NCBI GenBank assembly: GCA_002118135.1
Contig: BDIU01000126.1
Coordinates: forward strand, 186,001 to 250,000
DNA from: Trebouxia sp. TZW2008
Taxonomy: Eukaryota > Chlorophyta > Trebouxiophyceae > Trebouxiales > Trebouxiaceae
Length of the DNA stretch: 64,000 bases
Direction: 5' to 3'
The notes beneath the pieces are model-generated. The model worked only from the letters and a program-made list of their open reading frames with translations. It had not been told where the DNA came from and made no database searches. The position numbers and the translations under genes are program-made. Each line of letters starts with the position of its first letter. The stretch's first letter is position 1. This document shows, piece by piece, positions 21,602-33,690 of the stretch.

Positions 21602-24600
21602 TTAGACGCGGGAGCCCTGATTCAGCTCCTTTTGCAGCAGCTCCTGGTCATGACTTTGCAACATCTCTGCAAATGGCTGTGCTCCCTCCGGCCAGGAGAT
21701 TGCAGGACTCATCAAGGCAGGGTACCTGAACACAAGCTTGCATGAAAGAGATGGTGTTGTATTGATGTGCAGCATGTGGAAGGGTCAAGAAAAGAAGCAA
21801 AGCCTCAATGCCAATGCAGCATTGCAAAGTTGGTTGCAGTCAAGTACCTAGATATGCCGCTGACACCAGCCCACTCAAAATCCACAAAGATGACTCTGTC
21901 GATTGTATTGCTTTCTCCAAGGTGCCCAACGATGTTGGGCAAGCGCACGTCGCCGTGCACAGATGGACGCTGCTGCTTGTCAAACTCAACCAGGGCACTC
22001 TGATGGACGTTCTCCAAGGCTTGCTTTGCTAAAATGGAAGCGGCACTCCAAGCATCTGCTGTCAGCGGCTCTGGCTGACCCACGTCAGCTACCACAAATG
22101 CTTGTCTTCTTGCAGGAGCCAGTAAACTGAAAGGGTACCATCCTGACCTGGGGGAAAAATACTCCATCTCCACTGCGCACCACTGTCCAAGCAGCTTGTG
22201 CACCTGAATCTGAAACAAGACAGAAGCTGCCAAGATGTGTCTTGATTCAGGCATACATTCTGAACAGTCATGCAGAACAGTGTTGCCATCACAGGAGCAG
22301 CTCATGGGACATTGAAACATGTGCATGACATGCACTGCACATTTATGCAAAGCTTCAGGACAAGTTTGGCACATGTTAAGCCAGCAGTGAATAGGTCGAT
22401 GTACACACATGCAAGCTTTCCTACCAGCTGCGGAGCAAATCCAGCGCCTGCCCAAGCGCATTGAGTTGCCTGAGCTAGCTGCCATTGGGGCTGGCCACAT
22501 GGTACAAACTTGACCAAGGTCTGGCGCAGATCAAGGTGAGTCACAAGAAATACAAGTTTGTTTGGGAGCAGCTGATGTATCTGAGCACCAGGATAAGCTT
22601 TGCCAAACAAATATGGATACGTTCCATCAGAAAACTGCCTGAACGGCACTTCAGGTGGTTGTGCTTTGAAGACTTGATAGAACTCAGCAAGCTTCAGCAA
22701 GGTGCAGCGGATAGCACACATGCATCTGACCAGAGTTTGCATGTGGCTAGCATTGTTCACACAATATAGGTGCAAGGCTGTCGTCAGCGGTTCGCAAAGA
22801 AAGGTGCCTTGTCGGCATGCTGCTGCGCAAACCCGCAACGTGGCGCAGTTCAGCTCCATATACAACATAGGGAGGCAGCTGTGGGCAAGAGCTGGACTGT
22901 TGACTGCTTGATGCTGTTGCACTTCTGCCACATAATACCGCTGCACTTGACCGTAAGTATTGCCACCTCTGTCGTTTTTGAGCTCCCATGCACCAATGTT
23001 CATACCACCAAACTGCACACACTCATCTGCTTCTGCCTGACCTGCTGCTGAGCTGCGGACTTCAAGCCCTGGCAAAAAGCTTCTCAGCAACTGATGCACT
23101 TGTTGCTGCAGCTGCTTGGCCTCGTCTTCCCAAATCTGAGATAGTATGAAAGGATTGAAGGTTTTGAAGCTGCATGAGACAACTTCATACCTGTCAGCAT
23201 ATATGCGATTAGCGATCAGCCTTGCTCACCTGGGAAGCTACTTGGCACAACGCAATTGCAAAGCTGCAGTCTTGGTGGCTCGGTGTGCCATTGTTGAACA
23301 GGTCAACAAAGTGTCCAAAGGCCTCATGCATCAATGGCAATGGCACTTCATGGCGGTCTATTGGTCTGTGGTTCATGACGTTGGCATCAGTGCAAAAACG
23401 CGCAAAGCGCTTGGGCTGACTTGCCACAGCAGAGGCAGAGGGCAGAAAGTGGCTTTGGCTCAGCTTTTGCCAAAACGCTGCTTCTGCAGACATATGCATA
23501 GCAAGCTGAAAGGTCAGATGCCATCCAGACGCAGCACCCAGCAGGATTAGACATAACAGCACAATGCATGCCACTTCACTGCATTTTACCTTCGCTTGCA
23601 AAGACTATGCTGCTACCAGTCAAGGTTCCTGCATAGAATCATCTTGCTCAGCAGACATGAAAGTCCTTGAGTTAGCATTGATCTGACCGCTGGATTGGTA
23701 GCAACCTAGGTACGCACTTTCACTGTCCCCAAAAATGCATGGATGCAAATATCACTTGCAAGGGCTGTGGAAAGCAACTGGCACTCATGATGCACTGTGC
23801 ACTTCACAACATGATTGCAGCACAGCCAAACAACGAAAATTGCAAGACGGCAAGAAGTGTATAAGCTAGTCAAAACGGTATAGCAAAAGCACGATGGGCA
23901 AAGCATGGTGCAAGAAGGTGGATTGGAGGATACTTGACACCTTCTTGCACCTCGCCCAAGGAGGCAAACAGCAAACTTTGTGCCATGCCAAAGCTGAGGT
24001 GCACGCATGCCGGAACATTATCAGAGATTGTCTGGCAATCTCTAACAGATGCAGTGAGTCAAGACTACACTGATATGCATATAATTGAGCCAACATTGAG
24101 CCCAGCTTTGAAGTGGCATGTGTGGGCAGAACCTTGATGCATGGCACACAAACACAGTCAGAACAACAGCCTCAAGCAGAGCTGAATCAATGATTTCAGC
24201 CAAAGTAGGCTGCTTTGAAGTGGGTCCAGTTCAGCTAGCATAGCATTGGCAAATATTTGCAGGTACATCTATACACTCTAAACCAAGTAAGCAACGGGTG
24301 GAGCAAGGGTTACCTATGTTGCATCAACCTCAACTGAAGTCTGGTTGCAATGCTTTGACGATAAGCTTTGCAGACAGCACAATGCAAGTAGAAGTGTGCT
24401 CGATAAAAGGCAGGACATGCCCTAGTTCCTGCTGTCCTGAATATGCAAGTTGATTCTCATGATGAAGCAAAAGCTGAGCCTGACCTGATGGAGCATCAGG
24501 TAGAAGGGTGCGCAATGTTTTCAAAACGTCCAAAGGAGGACCATAAAAGAAAAGTGGCCTGTCTGCTGCTGGTAGCTGCAGCAATTTGCCCTTCAAGACT

Positions 24601-24680
24601 GGCTTATCTGCAGCATTGAGCCCTGTCACAGCTCCATCTGGGATCTCAAGCTGGTCCAGCAGTGCCAGCCACTCAGCCAT
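21602..24680 (-). CDS. Protein-kinase-like fold protein (algal/fungal family, HGDxRxxN type)
   Basis: Secure exons: 23505-23230, 23135-22425, 22209-21848 and 21725-21602 (stop), in phase. An upstream exon begins with ATG at 24680 (MAEWLALLDQLEIPDG...) and contains HHENQLAYSGQQELGHVLPF; its 3' end and a probable small exon before 23505 are unresolved. The C-terminal part has a kinase/aminoglycoside-phosphotransferase-like core: TLVKFVP (Lys in the ATP-site strand), VHGDVRLPNIV (catalytic loop) and VDFEWAG (metal-binding Asp in place of DFG). The N-terminal region has NHRPIDRHEVPLPL and GAWELKND. I recall this two-part organisation from large families in green algae and mushrooms; the substrate is unknown. 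The segment 22800-22700 was read through without an intron. Confidence 0.7.
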
Positions 24681-25509
24681 GTTGTGTTCAAGTCCTGCGC
24701 AGGGAAGGAACAAGTTGCAAAAGGGCCATGTGTGCATGCTGACAGATTATTGGTTATGGACTCTGTTGCAGGTGACAATACTAAGAAACGTGCAAAGAAT
24801 GTGAGCAATGTGCTGCAAAGAAGTGACTGCAGGCAAGCTCCTGTCAGAACAGAACAGCACAGCACAGACAGGGCAGATTGTGCTGCAGGCTGTCCTCACT
24901 TGCCACCAGAATGTTTCACAGAAAAAGGCATGAGCCAGGATTCCCAGACGCATAGTCGGAGTCTCAGTGCTACCCAAGAGGAGTGACAAACCTTTCTCTG
25001 CGCATTGCTGCCACACGAGCACTCTGGCCGAGGGCTCGAAACGCTGAGTTCAGCGCTGACTGCAACAGCTATTCTGACGAGGAACCAAAGTTGGCACAGC
25101 AAACTGCTCGATCCGGACCTTTGAGCACGACCTCAACAAGATTACACCGGCAAGAGCGAAGTCCCGTCGCAAATCGAATGCAGTTCCTTGTGAGCCAGCC
25201 GGGGCCAGGCAAACTGCTAGAGCATCTGCAGGCGTCCAGCAGCCCTGTCTAGCGATTCAAGAGCAGTAAGATTGCTGTGTAGATGTGTAGGTGCCGTACA
25301 TCGAGAAATGGAATGCCGAATACGCTGCCGAAAGCAAGGGCGCAGCAAGTCCGCAGTGCCCCGCAGGCTGCCAGCAGAGGGCGTTACAACTTGCCAAGCA
25401 AGGCCTTCGGCACCGCAGTAGCGGATGTGCACGCAATCAACATTGCACACCATTGTCACTTCAATGTATTGAGCTGTGCATCCACTGCCAGCCTGTTGCG
25501 TCGAAGCAC
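24681..25509. promoter_or_regulatory. Shared upstream region of divergent kinase-like and HISN3 genes
   Basis: The kinase-like gene (-) and HISN3 (+) start on either side of this ~0.8 kb stretch, whose right half is CG-richer than average. Overlapping ORFs at 25283-25588 and upstream of 25510 are in the HISN3 5' leader; no separate gene was recognised. Confidence 0.4.
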
Positions 25510-27518
25510 ATGGCCCTTTCAGCTCTGCGTACACCGTGCGGTATTAGCTATTCCCGTCCACGAGCTAGCAGGTCTTCTCGTTCGGTGATCAGATGCTACG
25601 ATCCAGAGAATCCCATCACTTCAGTAAATGACTCGAGCGTCAACAAGACCTGCAGCTTCCGACCCTGCATCGACATCCACAAGGCATGCGACTCTGCATG
25701 CGTTGGCAACCACTCAAATTTCACTGACTCCTGCTGAAGCAAAGCATCACTTTTGTTGCAGGGGCAAGTCAAGCAAATTGTCGGCTCAACACTGTCTGAT
25801 GGGGCATCAGCAAAGTATATTTTGCTGCTGGCACCTCACCTGTGCACCTGGGGTTTTCAGCTCAAATAATAGTCAACACATTCCTGATTCCTACTATGCA
25901 GAGAGCCAAAGACAAACTTCACAGGTGATCAGCCGGCAGAATACTATGCTAGTCTGTACAAAGCAGATGATCTGCCAGGGGGTCATATCATCATGCTTGG
26001 TGCGGATGATGACAGCAGGTAAACAGGTATCTGCCATCTCAAATGCATGCGTTCTGCTATGCCGCTTCACACATTCCAAGGGCAGCATCCTCTTACAATG
26101 CACAGGGGTGTGAGATACTGCACAGATGCCTCAGCTCACCTCTGCAAGCTGCATTTTGAGCACCATGCGTCTGCGTGTTGATGCTGCAGCAAGCTGTGCA
26201 GCTGATGCCTGCATGGCCAACAGGACCAATGCTGCTGAGTGCACTTCAGCGCAATTGATGCTGCCTCAAATGTGAACCTGTCATGTTTGCAAAGTAATCT
26301 GGACGCAAAACTTGATATAAGTGCTGGCAATACCTGCAGGGCTGCAGCCAAGAAAGCTCTGCTGGCATACAACGGCTATATGCAGATAGGTGGCGGCATC
26401 AATCCTGACAATGCTGCTGCATGGCTGGACTCCGGCGCTAGTCATGTCATTGCAACATCCTACATCTTCAAGGACGGTGAATTGAATGAGGACCGACTGA
26501 AACAGCTGGTGGGCTCAAAGATTGCTTTGCTTGGATCTGTCATGTTGACACAGCAAGCAAGCAAGCTCTTCAGTTCATCTTGCACCTTGACTTGCATTGA
26601 AGTCCTTGTCAAGGCATGTTACATTGCAGTCTAAGCTGCAAGGCCTAAAACATCATAATGAGATAGCCTTTGTGTCAAGGCCAAAAGCCAAGCAGCCTGA
26701 CAAGTGTTTCCGCTGAGGTTTGGTGCGGTTCTGGTGATGAAACGACAAACAACTGCTGGAGCTCACACAGAAATGCAAAGCAGCAGCTTGTCATGCTGAG
26801 GCTTTGACACTGCAGATGTCACGCTTCACAAGCTCAAGGCATCAGACTTCTCCTTTGACACAGTGACACACGTCTGCTGTGCAGGTGACAGCAGTAGGCA
26901 AAGACAAGCTTGTGCTGGATCTGAGCTGCAAGAAGCACAACGGCGCCTATCATGTTGCTACAGACCGATGGCAGAACATCAGTTCCCTGGCTGTCAATGA
27001 GCAGACCTTGACAAAGCTGGGCAAGAGCTGTGCTGAGTTCTTGGTGCATGCTGTGGATGTTGAAGGCAAGCAGTCAGGCATCGATGAGGAGCTTGTTACA
27101 CTGCTCGGGGACCAATCTCCTACGCCTGTGACGTACGCTGGAGGCGTCAAGTCTATGGTGAGGCTTGTCAGCTCCTAGTCGTCTGTAAGTGAGACAAGTA
27201 GATTTCGTCTGTGACTGCTGCTTGGCCCAAGTGTTTTGTTCAAACCATTTGGCTGTGAACTTCTGAGCCTGAGTGGTCAGCCATCTTGCCGCCAGGTTGC
27301 AGCCAATTTGAATGCAGTGCATCAAACTTGCTTGCACACTGTACACAAGCATCTTAACGATGTCAGAGCACTTGCTGCAGGACGACTTGGAAATCATCAA
27401 CAGAGTGGGCCAAGGCAGGGTTGATGTGACCGTAGGCAGCGCACTTGACCTTTTTGGAGGGCCAATAAAGTATGAAGAGGTTGTCTTTTGGCATTTGCAG
27501 CAAAGGAGCAGTTCATGA
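25510..27518 (+). CDS. HISN3: ProFAR isomerase (HisA-type), plastid-targeted, histidine biosynthesis
   Basis: Exons 25510-25683, 25762-25814, 25902-26018, 26340-26508, 26885-27157 and 27381-27518 join in phase to 307 aa. The enzyme converts ProFAR to PRFAR, the fourth step of histidine synthesis; in plants it acts in the plastid. Residues 1 to ~45 are Ser/Arg/Ala-rich and fit a transit peptide. The (beta/alpha)8 core follows: [88 protein letters not shown] and [14 protein letters not shown]. Intron 1 has a GC donor (AAG|GCATGC), required for phase. The start ATG at 25510 is the first in frame consistent with a transit peptide. A TGTAA motif lies at 27567-27571. Confidence 0.93.
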
Positions 27519-28119
27519 CAACAGCTGTATCACATCCAAGCAGAGCAATCAGCTGCTGTGACAGCCTGTAACGGCCCTGAAATCAATCAATGTGAAGTAC
27601 GCAACAGTCACATTTCCCGCAAGGCGCTTGCATCAGACACAGAAGGGCCTTAACGCAGTCTGACCTGCTTTACTTGATCTGCATGATCATCCTCAAGCTT
27701 CTGGAGCCAGAACCGGCCAGAAGATGTTCCTGAGCCGTATGTTGGTCCATGTGATCAATACTGAATCTAAGCTCCACCATGAATCGGTCGCTGCCTGCCA
27801 GCTGACACAAAATGTTCCATCAACCATGCCTTGCCTGTCGGACATGCCAGCAAACCTGTGACCACGTGCCATTTTCAATTTCCCATGGCAGATATATGGC
27901 ACTTGCTAAATTAAGTCGCCCCTTCAAATCGCTGCATCGCACGGCAGGCTGCTCGAAAGCTTTGCGTTTGGACGCTTGTGGCACGCTGTTGATTGCTCAA
28001 GCAGTCTGCGAACTTCAGGATACATCTGCAGTGTAAGGCACAAGCAGATTGTGCACAGCGCTGTGCTGCGGCCCTCGTACGCCCCTGCAGCCGCAGCTCT
28101 TACGTGACTCAAGGCCAGC
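27519..28119. other. Intergenic region, HISN3 to mannanase
   Basis: 3' flank of HISN3 and promoter of the GH5 gene, CG-richer toward 28000-28120. No gene was recognised. Confidence 0.4.
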
Positions 28120-31100
28120 ATGGCGCGCACACTGAGTGTTGCTGCGTTGTTCCTGGCCATCGCTATGGGCGCGAGCGCACAGAACACCACCCTTGGGCAG
28201 GGCATCATCACTGTACAAGGCGGCGTGTTCGTTGACGCTGGGTGTAGGGAGTTTCAGTTTGCCGGCGGCAACGTGTAAGCCACTCCTCTGCCAAGCCTGC
28301 CTGCAAGCAGTCAAGCTGCAGCGCTTGCGCACATGTAGCTGACATGTATGTCCCCCTGCAGGTGGGAGCTTATGGAAGCAGCGGCGGGTCAACTCCAGCC
28401 AGACGGCACTGCGTACCTGAACGGCCAGACGGTCGTGCAGCATCTGTTCTCTCAGGCAAACGCCGACAACATCAAAGTCATCAGAGCCTTCGGTCACGGA
28501 GCTACCGGCAACTTCGTTTTGCAACCAGCAGCAGGTGAGACTTGCTTGCTCAACTGCAGCTGAAGCGCTTTGTGATAAAGCTTCAAGACAGGGACTCACC
28601 ACTTGTGATAAGCAAGTCGCTGGTCTCTTGTGGTGCGTCCTTGCCTTGCATCCTTGCCAAGCTTTGTATCTCTGCAGCAGCTCAAGTTTCTGCCTGTCTG
28701 CAGGTCAGTACAATGAGGCAGCGTTCAAAGCTCTCGATCAGATCATTGCTGAAGCAGACAAGGCAGGCGTGAAGCTCATCCTGACTCTGACTGACAACTG
28801 GAGAACAGCTGATGGCTTGTATGGCTATGTCATCTGGGGAGGTGGACAACACCCAGAAGAGTTCTATGTCAACCCCAACATCATTCAGCTGTACAAAAAT
28901 CACCAAGCTGCCATGGCTAACCGCATGAACACCATCACCAACCGCAGATACAAGGACGAGCCTGCCATCTTTGCTTGGGACCTGATCAACGAGCCAAGAT
29001 CAGCTTGCAATATCAGCGCCCCAAACGCAACCTGTGATGCCCCTGAGACCGCTGCCATCAATGTGAGTATGAGTGGCTCTCCTTGCACCCTGTGTGCTGC
29101 CCGCATTCTTGCCTTCTGCAAGTAGTGTGGCAGACTGTGTGTAAGAATGCCTGCTTGGCACTGCAGCTAGCAAGCTGTTTGCTTTGCCTAGTCTGCGGTG
29201 ACAACAGCACCTGACCCAGCACATCCACATGCACTGCACAGGCACTCCAGTTCATGGTATTTTGCCAGTCGTTTTTGACGTCAGCAGTCAGCCGCCTGCC
29301 CTCTTGGTCATTGACCCCCACTATGCTTCAGTTACGCTGCTTCATGGCTACGCCAAGCGCCCTTCCAAGCACAGCAGACTTTTGCCTTTGTGATTGATAC
29401 TCTGCCTGAGTGCAGGCTTTACTTCATAATGCTGCTGACATCGATCTGCTTGAGCGCAACCTTGCATTCATGAAGCTGCTGACGTCACATTGCTGAATGC
29501 AGGCTTGGATACGGCAAGCTGCTGACAACATTAAGGCAGTGGACCCCAACCACTTGGTCACCGTTGGGGAGGAAGGCTTCTATGGTTGGGGCGCTCCTTC
29601 TAGCAGCATAGCCACTAACCCCAACACTGACAACACAGGGTGAGCATCAGCACTCAGTAGGGCAACTCAACCTTCTCACTTTCTGCCGATGTCTTTCTCA
29701 GTCTTACAATGTCTTCTGCAAAACCCCTTCTAACAGCATGGCTACCAACCCACTAACACTGACCACACCAAGTGAGCTTCAGCTCTCACTGGACAACTCA
29801 CTTGTCTCAAGCTGTGCTTAACTCCTTCCCAGTCTTCCAACACATTTTGCAAAGCTGTCGCCAGCAACATAGCCATCAACTCCAATACTGACAACACAGG
29901 GTGAGCTTCAGCTGTATTTCCGTTGCACAATGCCTGATCTGGTAACAGCAGGTAGCAGCACACTCAGTGTGTGAGCTGTCAGTGCACAAAGCTTTATGCG
30001 ATGACAACAGGTGACAGGCGACTCAATAAGTCGCTGGACAGCAGTGTGCATGAAAATGCAGCAAGATACAGATTGGTGCAGCAGTGTGCATGATGAGAAG
30101 AAGCTGCTGGAAATCATCAACTTGGTGTTCATTCATCATGCATTTCTGGTGCTGTTGCTTGCTGTTAGCAGCCCTAGTCAATGCAAGAACAACTTGCTTG
30201 TAATGGCAACCCCTGTGCTTATGCAAAAGCCGTGAGGCTTCTGAAGCATGCCAACACTCATAATGACAAGTGCCATAGACTGCAGATCCTATGCTTGACA
30301 TGCATTGTCTCTCAAGGCAGCTTCACTGCAGAAGGCTACACCATTGACGGTCTGTTGATTTTGAAAGCCTCATGAGCCTTTCAGGGTCAGCACACGCTCA
30401 ATGCTGTAGACTTTTGCAGTGAGCATGACAGTGGAGTCCTGCTTGCTTGTAGGCTGTTTGCTCTGCAATCTGTGCCCTTCCCAGGGGGGGAATTGAAAAA
30501 TGGCTGCGCTCCCTGCAACAGATCTCAAATTGTTCCAGGTCATGGGCACAGCAGACTTGGCTGTCACATGCAGTAGGTCAGCCTTGACTTTGAACTGACA
30601 TTGTCTGTATGACCCCCTGCTGGGTCCCTATAACAGAAGATTAATCATTCTATTCTATTCTAGCAGATCGCAGAGCAGACATGCTTGCAAGCTGCAGCGT
30701 GTCTGAAGCACCCAGACATGAAACTCATGCAGTACCAGTCCATATCAGAGTGAGGCAAGCGTCAGTGTCAAAGCAAGACAACTTGGGATGTACTGTCTGT
30801 AGCTGAGACTGTGGCGGCAGCGAGGGCATTTGACATAATGGTTTGTCATGCAGGTGGGCCACAAAGGCTGGTCAGAGCTTCCTTGAGAACCATCGCCCCG
30901 CCAGCATTGACTTTGCCGCCACACACATCTGGACAGACAACTGGCAGGTACTTGGCTAGCACTCAGTCTTGCAAACTTGACAGCCAAGTGCTGCTTACCT
31001 GCTCAGCACCATCATTATGCGCAATCTGCTTTTGCATGTTCAACAGGGCCAGTCAGTCATTGTGTACATTCAGTATGTGCTTGTATACAGTCCAGCAAAG

Positions 31101-32910
31101 CTTAAAGTGCATTGCTGCTTGCCTGCTGGCAGCCTGATCAGTGTTGCCCAATGTGCTTTTGCATCTTCAGATGCTGACCTAAACCAATTGTATTGGACAT
31201 GAAGGGCGGAGAGGTGTACAAGGACTTCCCCGCTTTCATGTCCAACATAGATGCTTTAGATTAGCACGTGATTGAACTGGTTAGAGACAGTTGACAGCTT
31301 CTGTACGTTCCTAGTTGGGCCTGCTGAGCCTGCCTAGCCCACGTCTATAATGAAATGAAATACAATTGGGCTGGTCAGTCACTGTCGTACAGACAGCATG
31401 CTGCTGACGGCTTGATGAGTCTTACCCAATGTGCTTTTGCATCTTCAATTGGGCTGATTAGCCACTGTCATACAGACAGCGTGCTTGCTCCTGTAGCAGC
31501 TTGACGCTTCAATGTACAATCTTTGCTAATTGGTGCTGACTGGTGCAGGCTAACACCACATTTGGGCTGGATCCTAAGACCTTTGTGAACAACTGGATAG
31601 CAGCTCGGTCGGCTGATGCTGCTACCTTGGGCAAGCCTCTGATCATTGAGGAGTTTGGCAAGCAGCTGCCAGTCCCCGCTGATACTGCCACCGTTGCCTC
31701 TGTCAGAGATCCCATCTTTGCTGACATCTACGCAGCCCTGCAAAATGAGAACAACATCAAAGGTACGGCATGCTACCCAATTTAAGCAAGCTGTAGAAGG
31801 TCACTTTGGCTCTGTGAAGGACCCCATCTTTGCGGACATCTACGCTGCCCTGCAAAATGAGGACAACATCAAGCCCAGCAGGTTGCATGCCATGAAAACT
31901 CACTGTTGCTGGCAGAACAAGGGTGACAACAGCAGATGGCGTGACTAAGTGGTCTGTTTTGCTTGACTAGAATCAGCTGCTTTGCGCTGTAGGCCCTCAA
32001 CTTTTTGGCTTGACTGCCTGCAAGCAGCTGCATTGTGCTGTATGCCCTCAACTGTTTGGCTTGACTGACTGGGATGAGCTGCATTGTACAGGGGTGGCTT
32101 ACTGGGAATATGACTACCTGAATGGAGCCACGGACTCTGACAACCTGGTCAGGCGGAGTGACAGCACCTTCACCAACATCCTGGAGCCTGCTGCAGCAGC
32201 TGTAGTGAAGAAGATAGCTGCACTGCCTGCTGTGAATGGCTGTGTGCCAGGTACGTCCTTTCGCTGTACTGCAATCTGTTACCTTCATAGGACACAAGCT
32301 TGTGTCAGTCACCGTTGACTGTATAGACAGTGAACACATATCAACAGCATCTGGGCATTTGTGATACGAAGCTGTCAGCAGAAACAGATGACAGCCGAAA
32401 TGCTTGCTGCTGATGTTGCATTTGAGCTGCCGCATGGCAAATCAGAGCCATTTCAGACTACGAAAAAACACGTCAGACAGCGCCACTGCTTGGTACAATC
32501 CACATCAAAGTTGTGCTTGAGCCTTTGCACTCATCTTGGCATGACATGACAGTGGCACAAACATCATCACTGGCAACGTCTGCTGACACAGCTTCAAATA
32601 TCTCTGCAGGACCAGTGATGGCTACCACAGGCAACCCATCTGCTAGCACTAACAACCCAAGCAGCAATGCACCTGTTGATGCTAAGAGCTCAATAACTAT
32701 CTCCTCTTTGACATCATGTCCAACACACTGACGCAAAATGGTGTATCTGCAGGATCAGTGATGGCTACCACGGGCAATGCACCTGCTAGTGCCAACAGCC
32801 TATCAGCCAATGCTCCAGTCGATGCCAGCAGCCCAACAATCAATTCTTCATTGACATCCTCTCCTCCACCATCTACAGCCACTTCTGGTCGCAAGCTGCT
32901 GCTTGCATGA
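28120..32910 (+). CDS. Secreted glycoside hydrolase family 5 enzyme, mannan endo-1,4-beta-mannosidase-like
   Basis: Exons 28120-28274, 28362-28534, 28704-29062, 29503-29639, 30854-30947, 31549-31762, 32092-32250 and terminal exon 32753-32910 give 482 aa in phase. Residues 1-21 are a signal peptide. The TIM barrel shows the GH5 signatures in order: FAGGNVWELMEAAAG, a general acid/base Glu in WDLINEP (E206), a His/Trp strand DFAATHIWTD, and the nucleophile Glu in IIEEFGK (E341). The overall order matches GH5 subfamily 7 (plant-type mannanases), which cut beta-mannan chains in cell walls. The tail is a Ser/Asn/Pro-rich linker ending RKLLLA. A second copy of the terminal exon (32610-32731) gives an alternative C-terminus. 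Introns 4 to 6 hold exon-edge copies. Confidence 0.9.
29725..29905 (+). repeat. Two copies of mannanase exon-4 3' edge in intron 4
   Basis: Units near 29725-29775 and 29850-29905 repeat the end of exon 4 ('agcatagccactaacccc', 'actgacaacacaggg') and its GTGAGC donor, at ~125-bp spacing. The second keeps GACAACACAGG|GTGAGC exactly. Confidence 0.85.
31360..31548 (+). repeat. Tandem duplication in mannanase intron 5
   Basis: A ~110-bp unit containing 'gtcatacagacagc' / 'gtcgtacagacagc', 'cttga' and 'caatgtgcttttgcatcttc' occurs twice, with a further copy of the last words near 31147. It lies directly upstream of the exon-6 acceptor. Confidence 0.55.
31803..32091 (+). repeat. Copies of mannanase exon-6 3' edge and exon-7 5' flank in intron 6
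   Basis: 31803-31875 repeats the end of exon 6 (RDPIFADIYAALQNENNIK becomes KDPIFADIYAALQNEDNIK, still in frame). Then a 'gctgcattgtgctgtatgcc' unit occurs two to three times (31978-32091) before the real acceptor of exon 7. Confidence 0.8.
32610..32731 (+). CDS. Duplicate (alternative) terminal exon of the mannanase gene
   Basis: This segment repeats the acceptor and most of the terminal exon at 32753-32910. Both start CTGCAG|GAnCAGTGATGGCTACCAC and both are in phase with the preceding exon. Splicing to 32610 would add about 40 residues ending SCPTH before a TGA at 32729-32731; splicing to 32753 gives the tail ending RKLLLA. The 5' copy lacks the last ~15 codons. Either it is a decaying duplicate or the gene has two mutually exclusive C-termini. 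Confidence 0.6.
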
Positions 32911-33690
32911 TGACTGGCACAGCATATGGCCATAACCTGCTGATACGATGATTGTCGGCAGGCACAACATGTGGCTGCAATTTGCTGCTAGCATATTGTC
33001 AGCAGGCACATCATGTGGCTGTGAGCTGTTCGCATGATTGTCGGCTCAGGCACATCATGCAGGCGCCATGAAGGCAAGTCTGCTGCTGCGTATGCAGCAG
33101 TCTTGATGATGAGCCGCAGCCAACAGCGGGAGAATGCAGCTCTAGCTTTCACAACGGGGTTGCACATTCTTTACGATGCTATCTGGGGAGTATGCATACA
33201 TGAAACGAGAATAAAATGAACAGCACAACAAGAGGATTGATGAGGGGCTAGCAAGACAATTTGGGTACAAGAGTGGCAGCAGTGTGAATAAAGCATCAAT
33301 CTTTCAGCATGCATAAGCAGCTTGGTTCTGTCCTGTACGCTGCTATGCTGTATCGCCTTCATAGGACACTATGACTTGGTGGTTGCATTTGCAATCACTG
33401 CTGCTGTTAGCAGTTGTGCAAATAGGTTCTTGCAGTGTTGACTCACATTGCAGTCATGTCCCTATGCTTTCCCAGCATCTGCTTGCTAATTTTGTGCTTG
33501 CAGCTAGGAAAAAGAAACAAGTCAAATGCTGCACCAATTGATGCGCATGCCTCATTCTCTGATTGAAATAGTCCGCTAGGCCTACTGATGTCTAAGCATG
33601 TAAGCAAGATAGCTATGCTACCAACTCCTGGAAAAAGACAGTGCTGCAAAGTTCTTCAACTCACTGTATTTCTAAGAAGGCAAACATGCA
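32911..33690. other. Intergenic region between convergent genes, with a short tandem repeat
   Basis: Between the stops of the mannanase (+) and JMJ21-like (-) genes. 32936-33068 holds about three copies of a ~46-bp unit with 'gattgtcggcaggcacaacatgtgg'-like wording (shown here only in part). No gene was recognised. Confidence 0.45.

Noticed and set aside
28015..28602. 195-codon minus-strand ORF
   Set aside because: Antisense shadow of mannanase exons 1-2; the plus strand gives a signal peptide and GH5 motifs.
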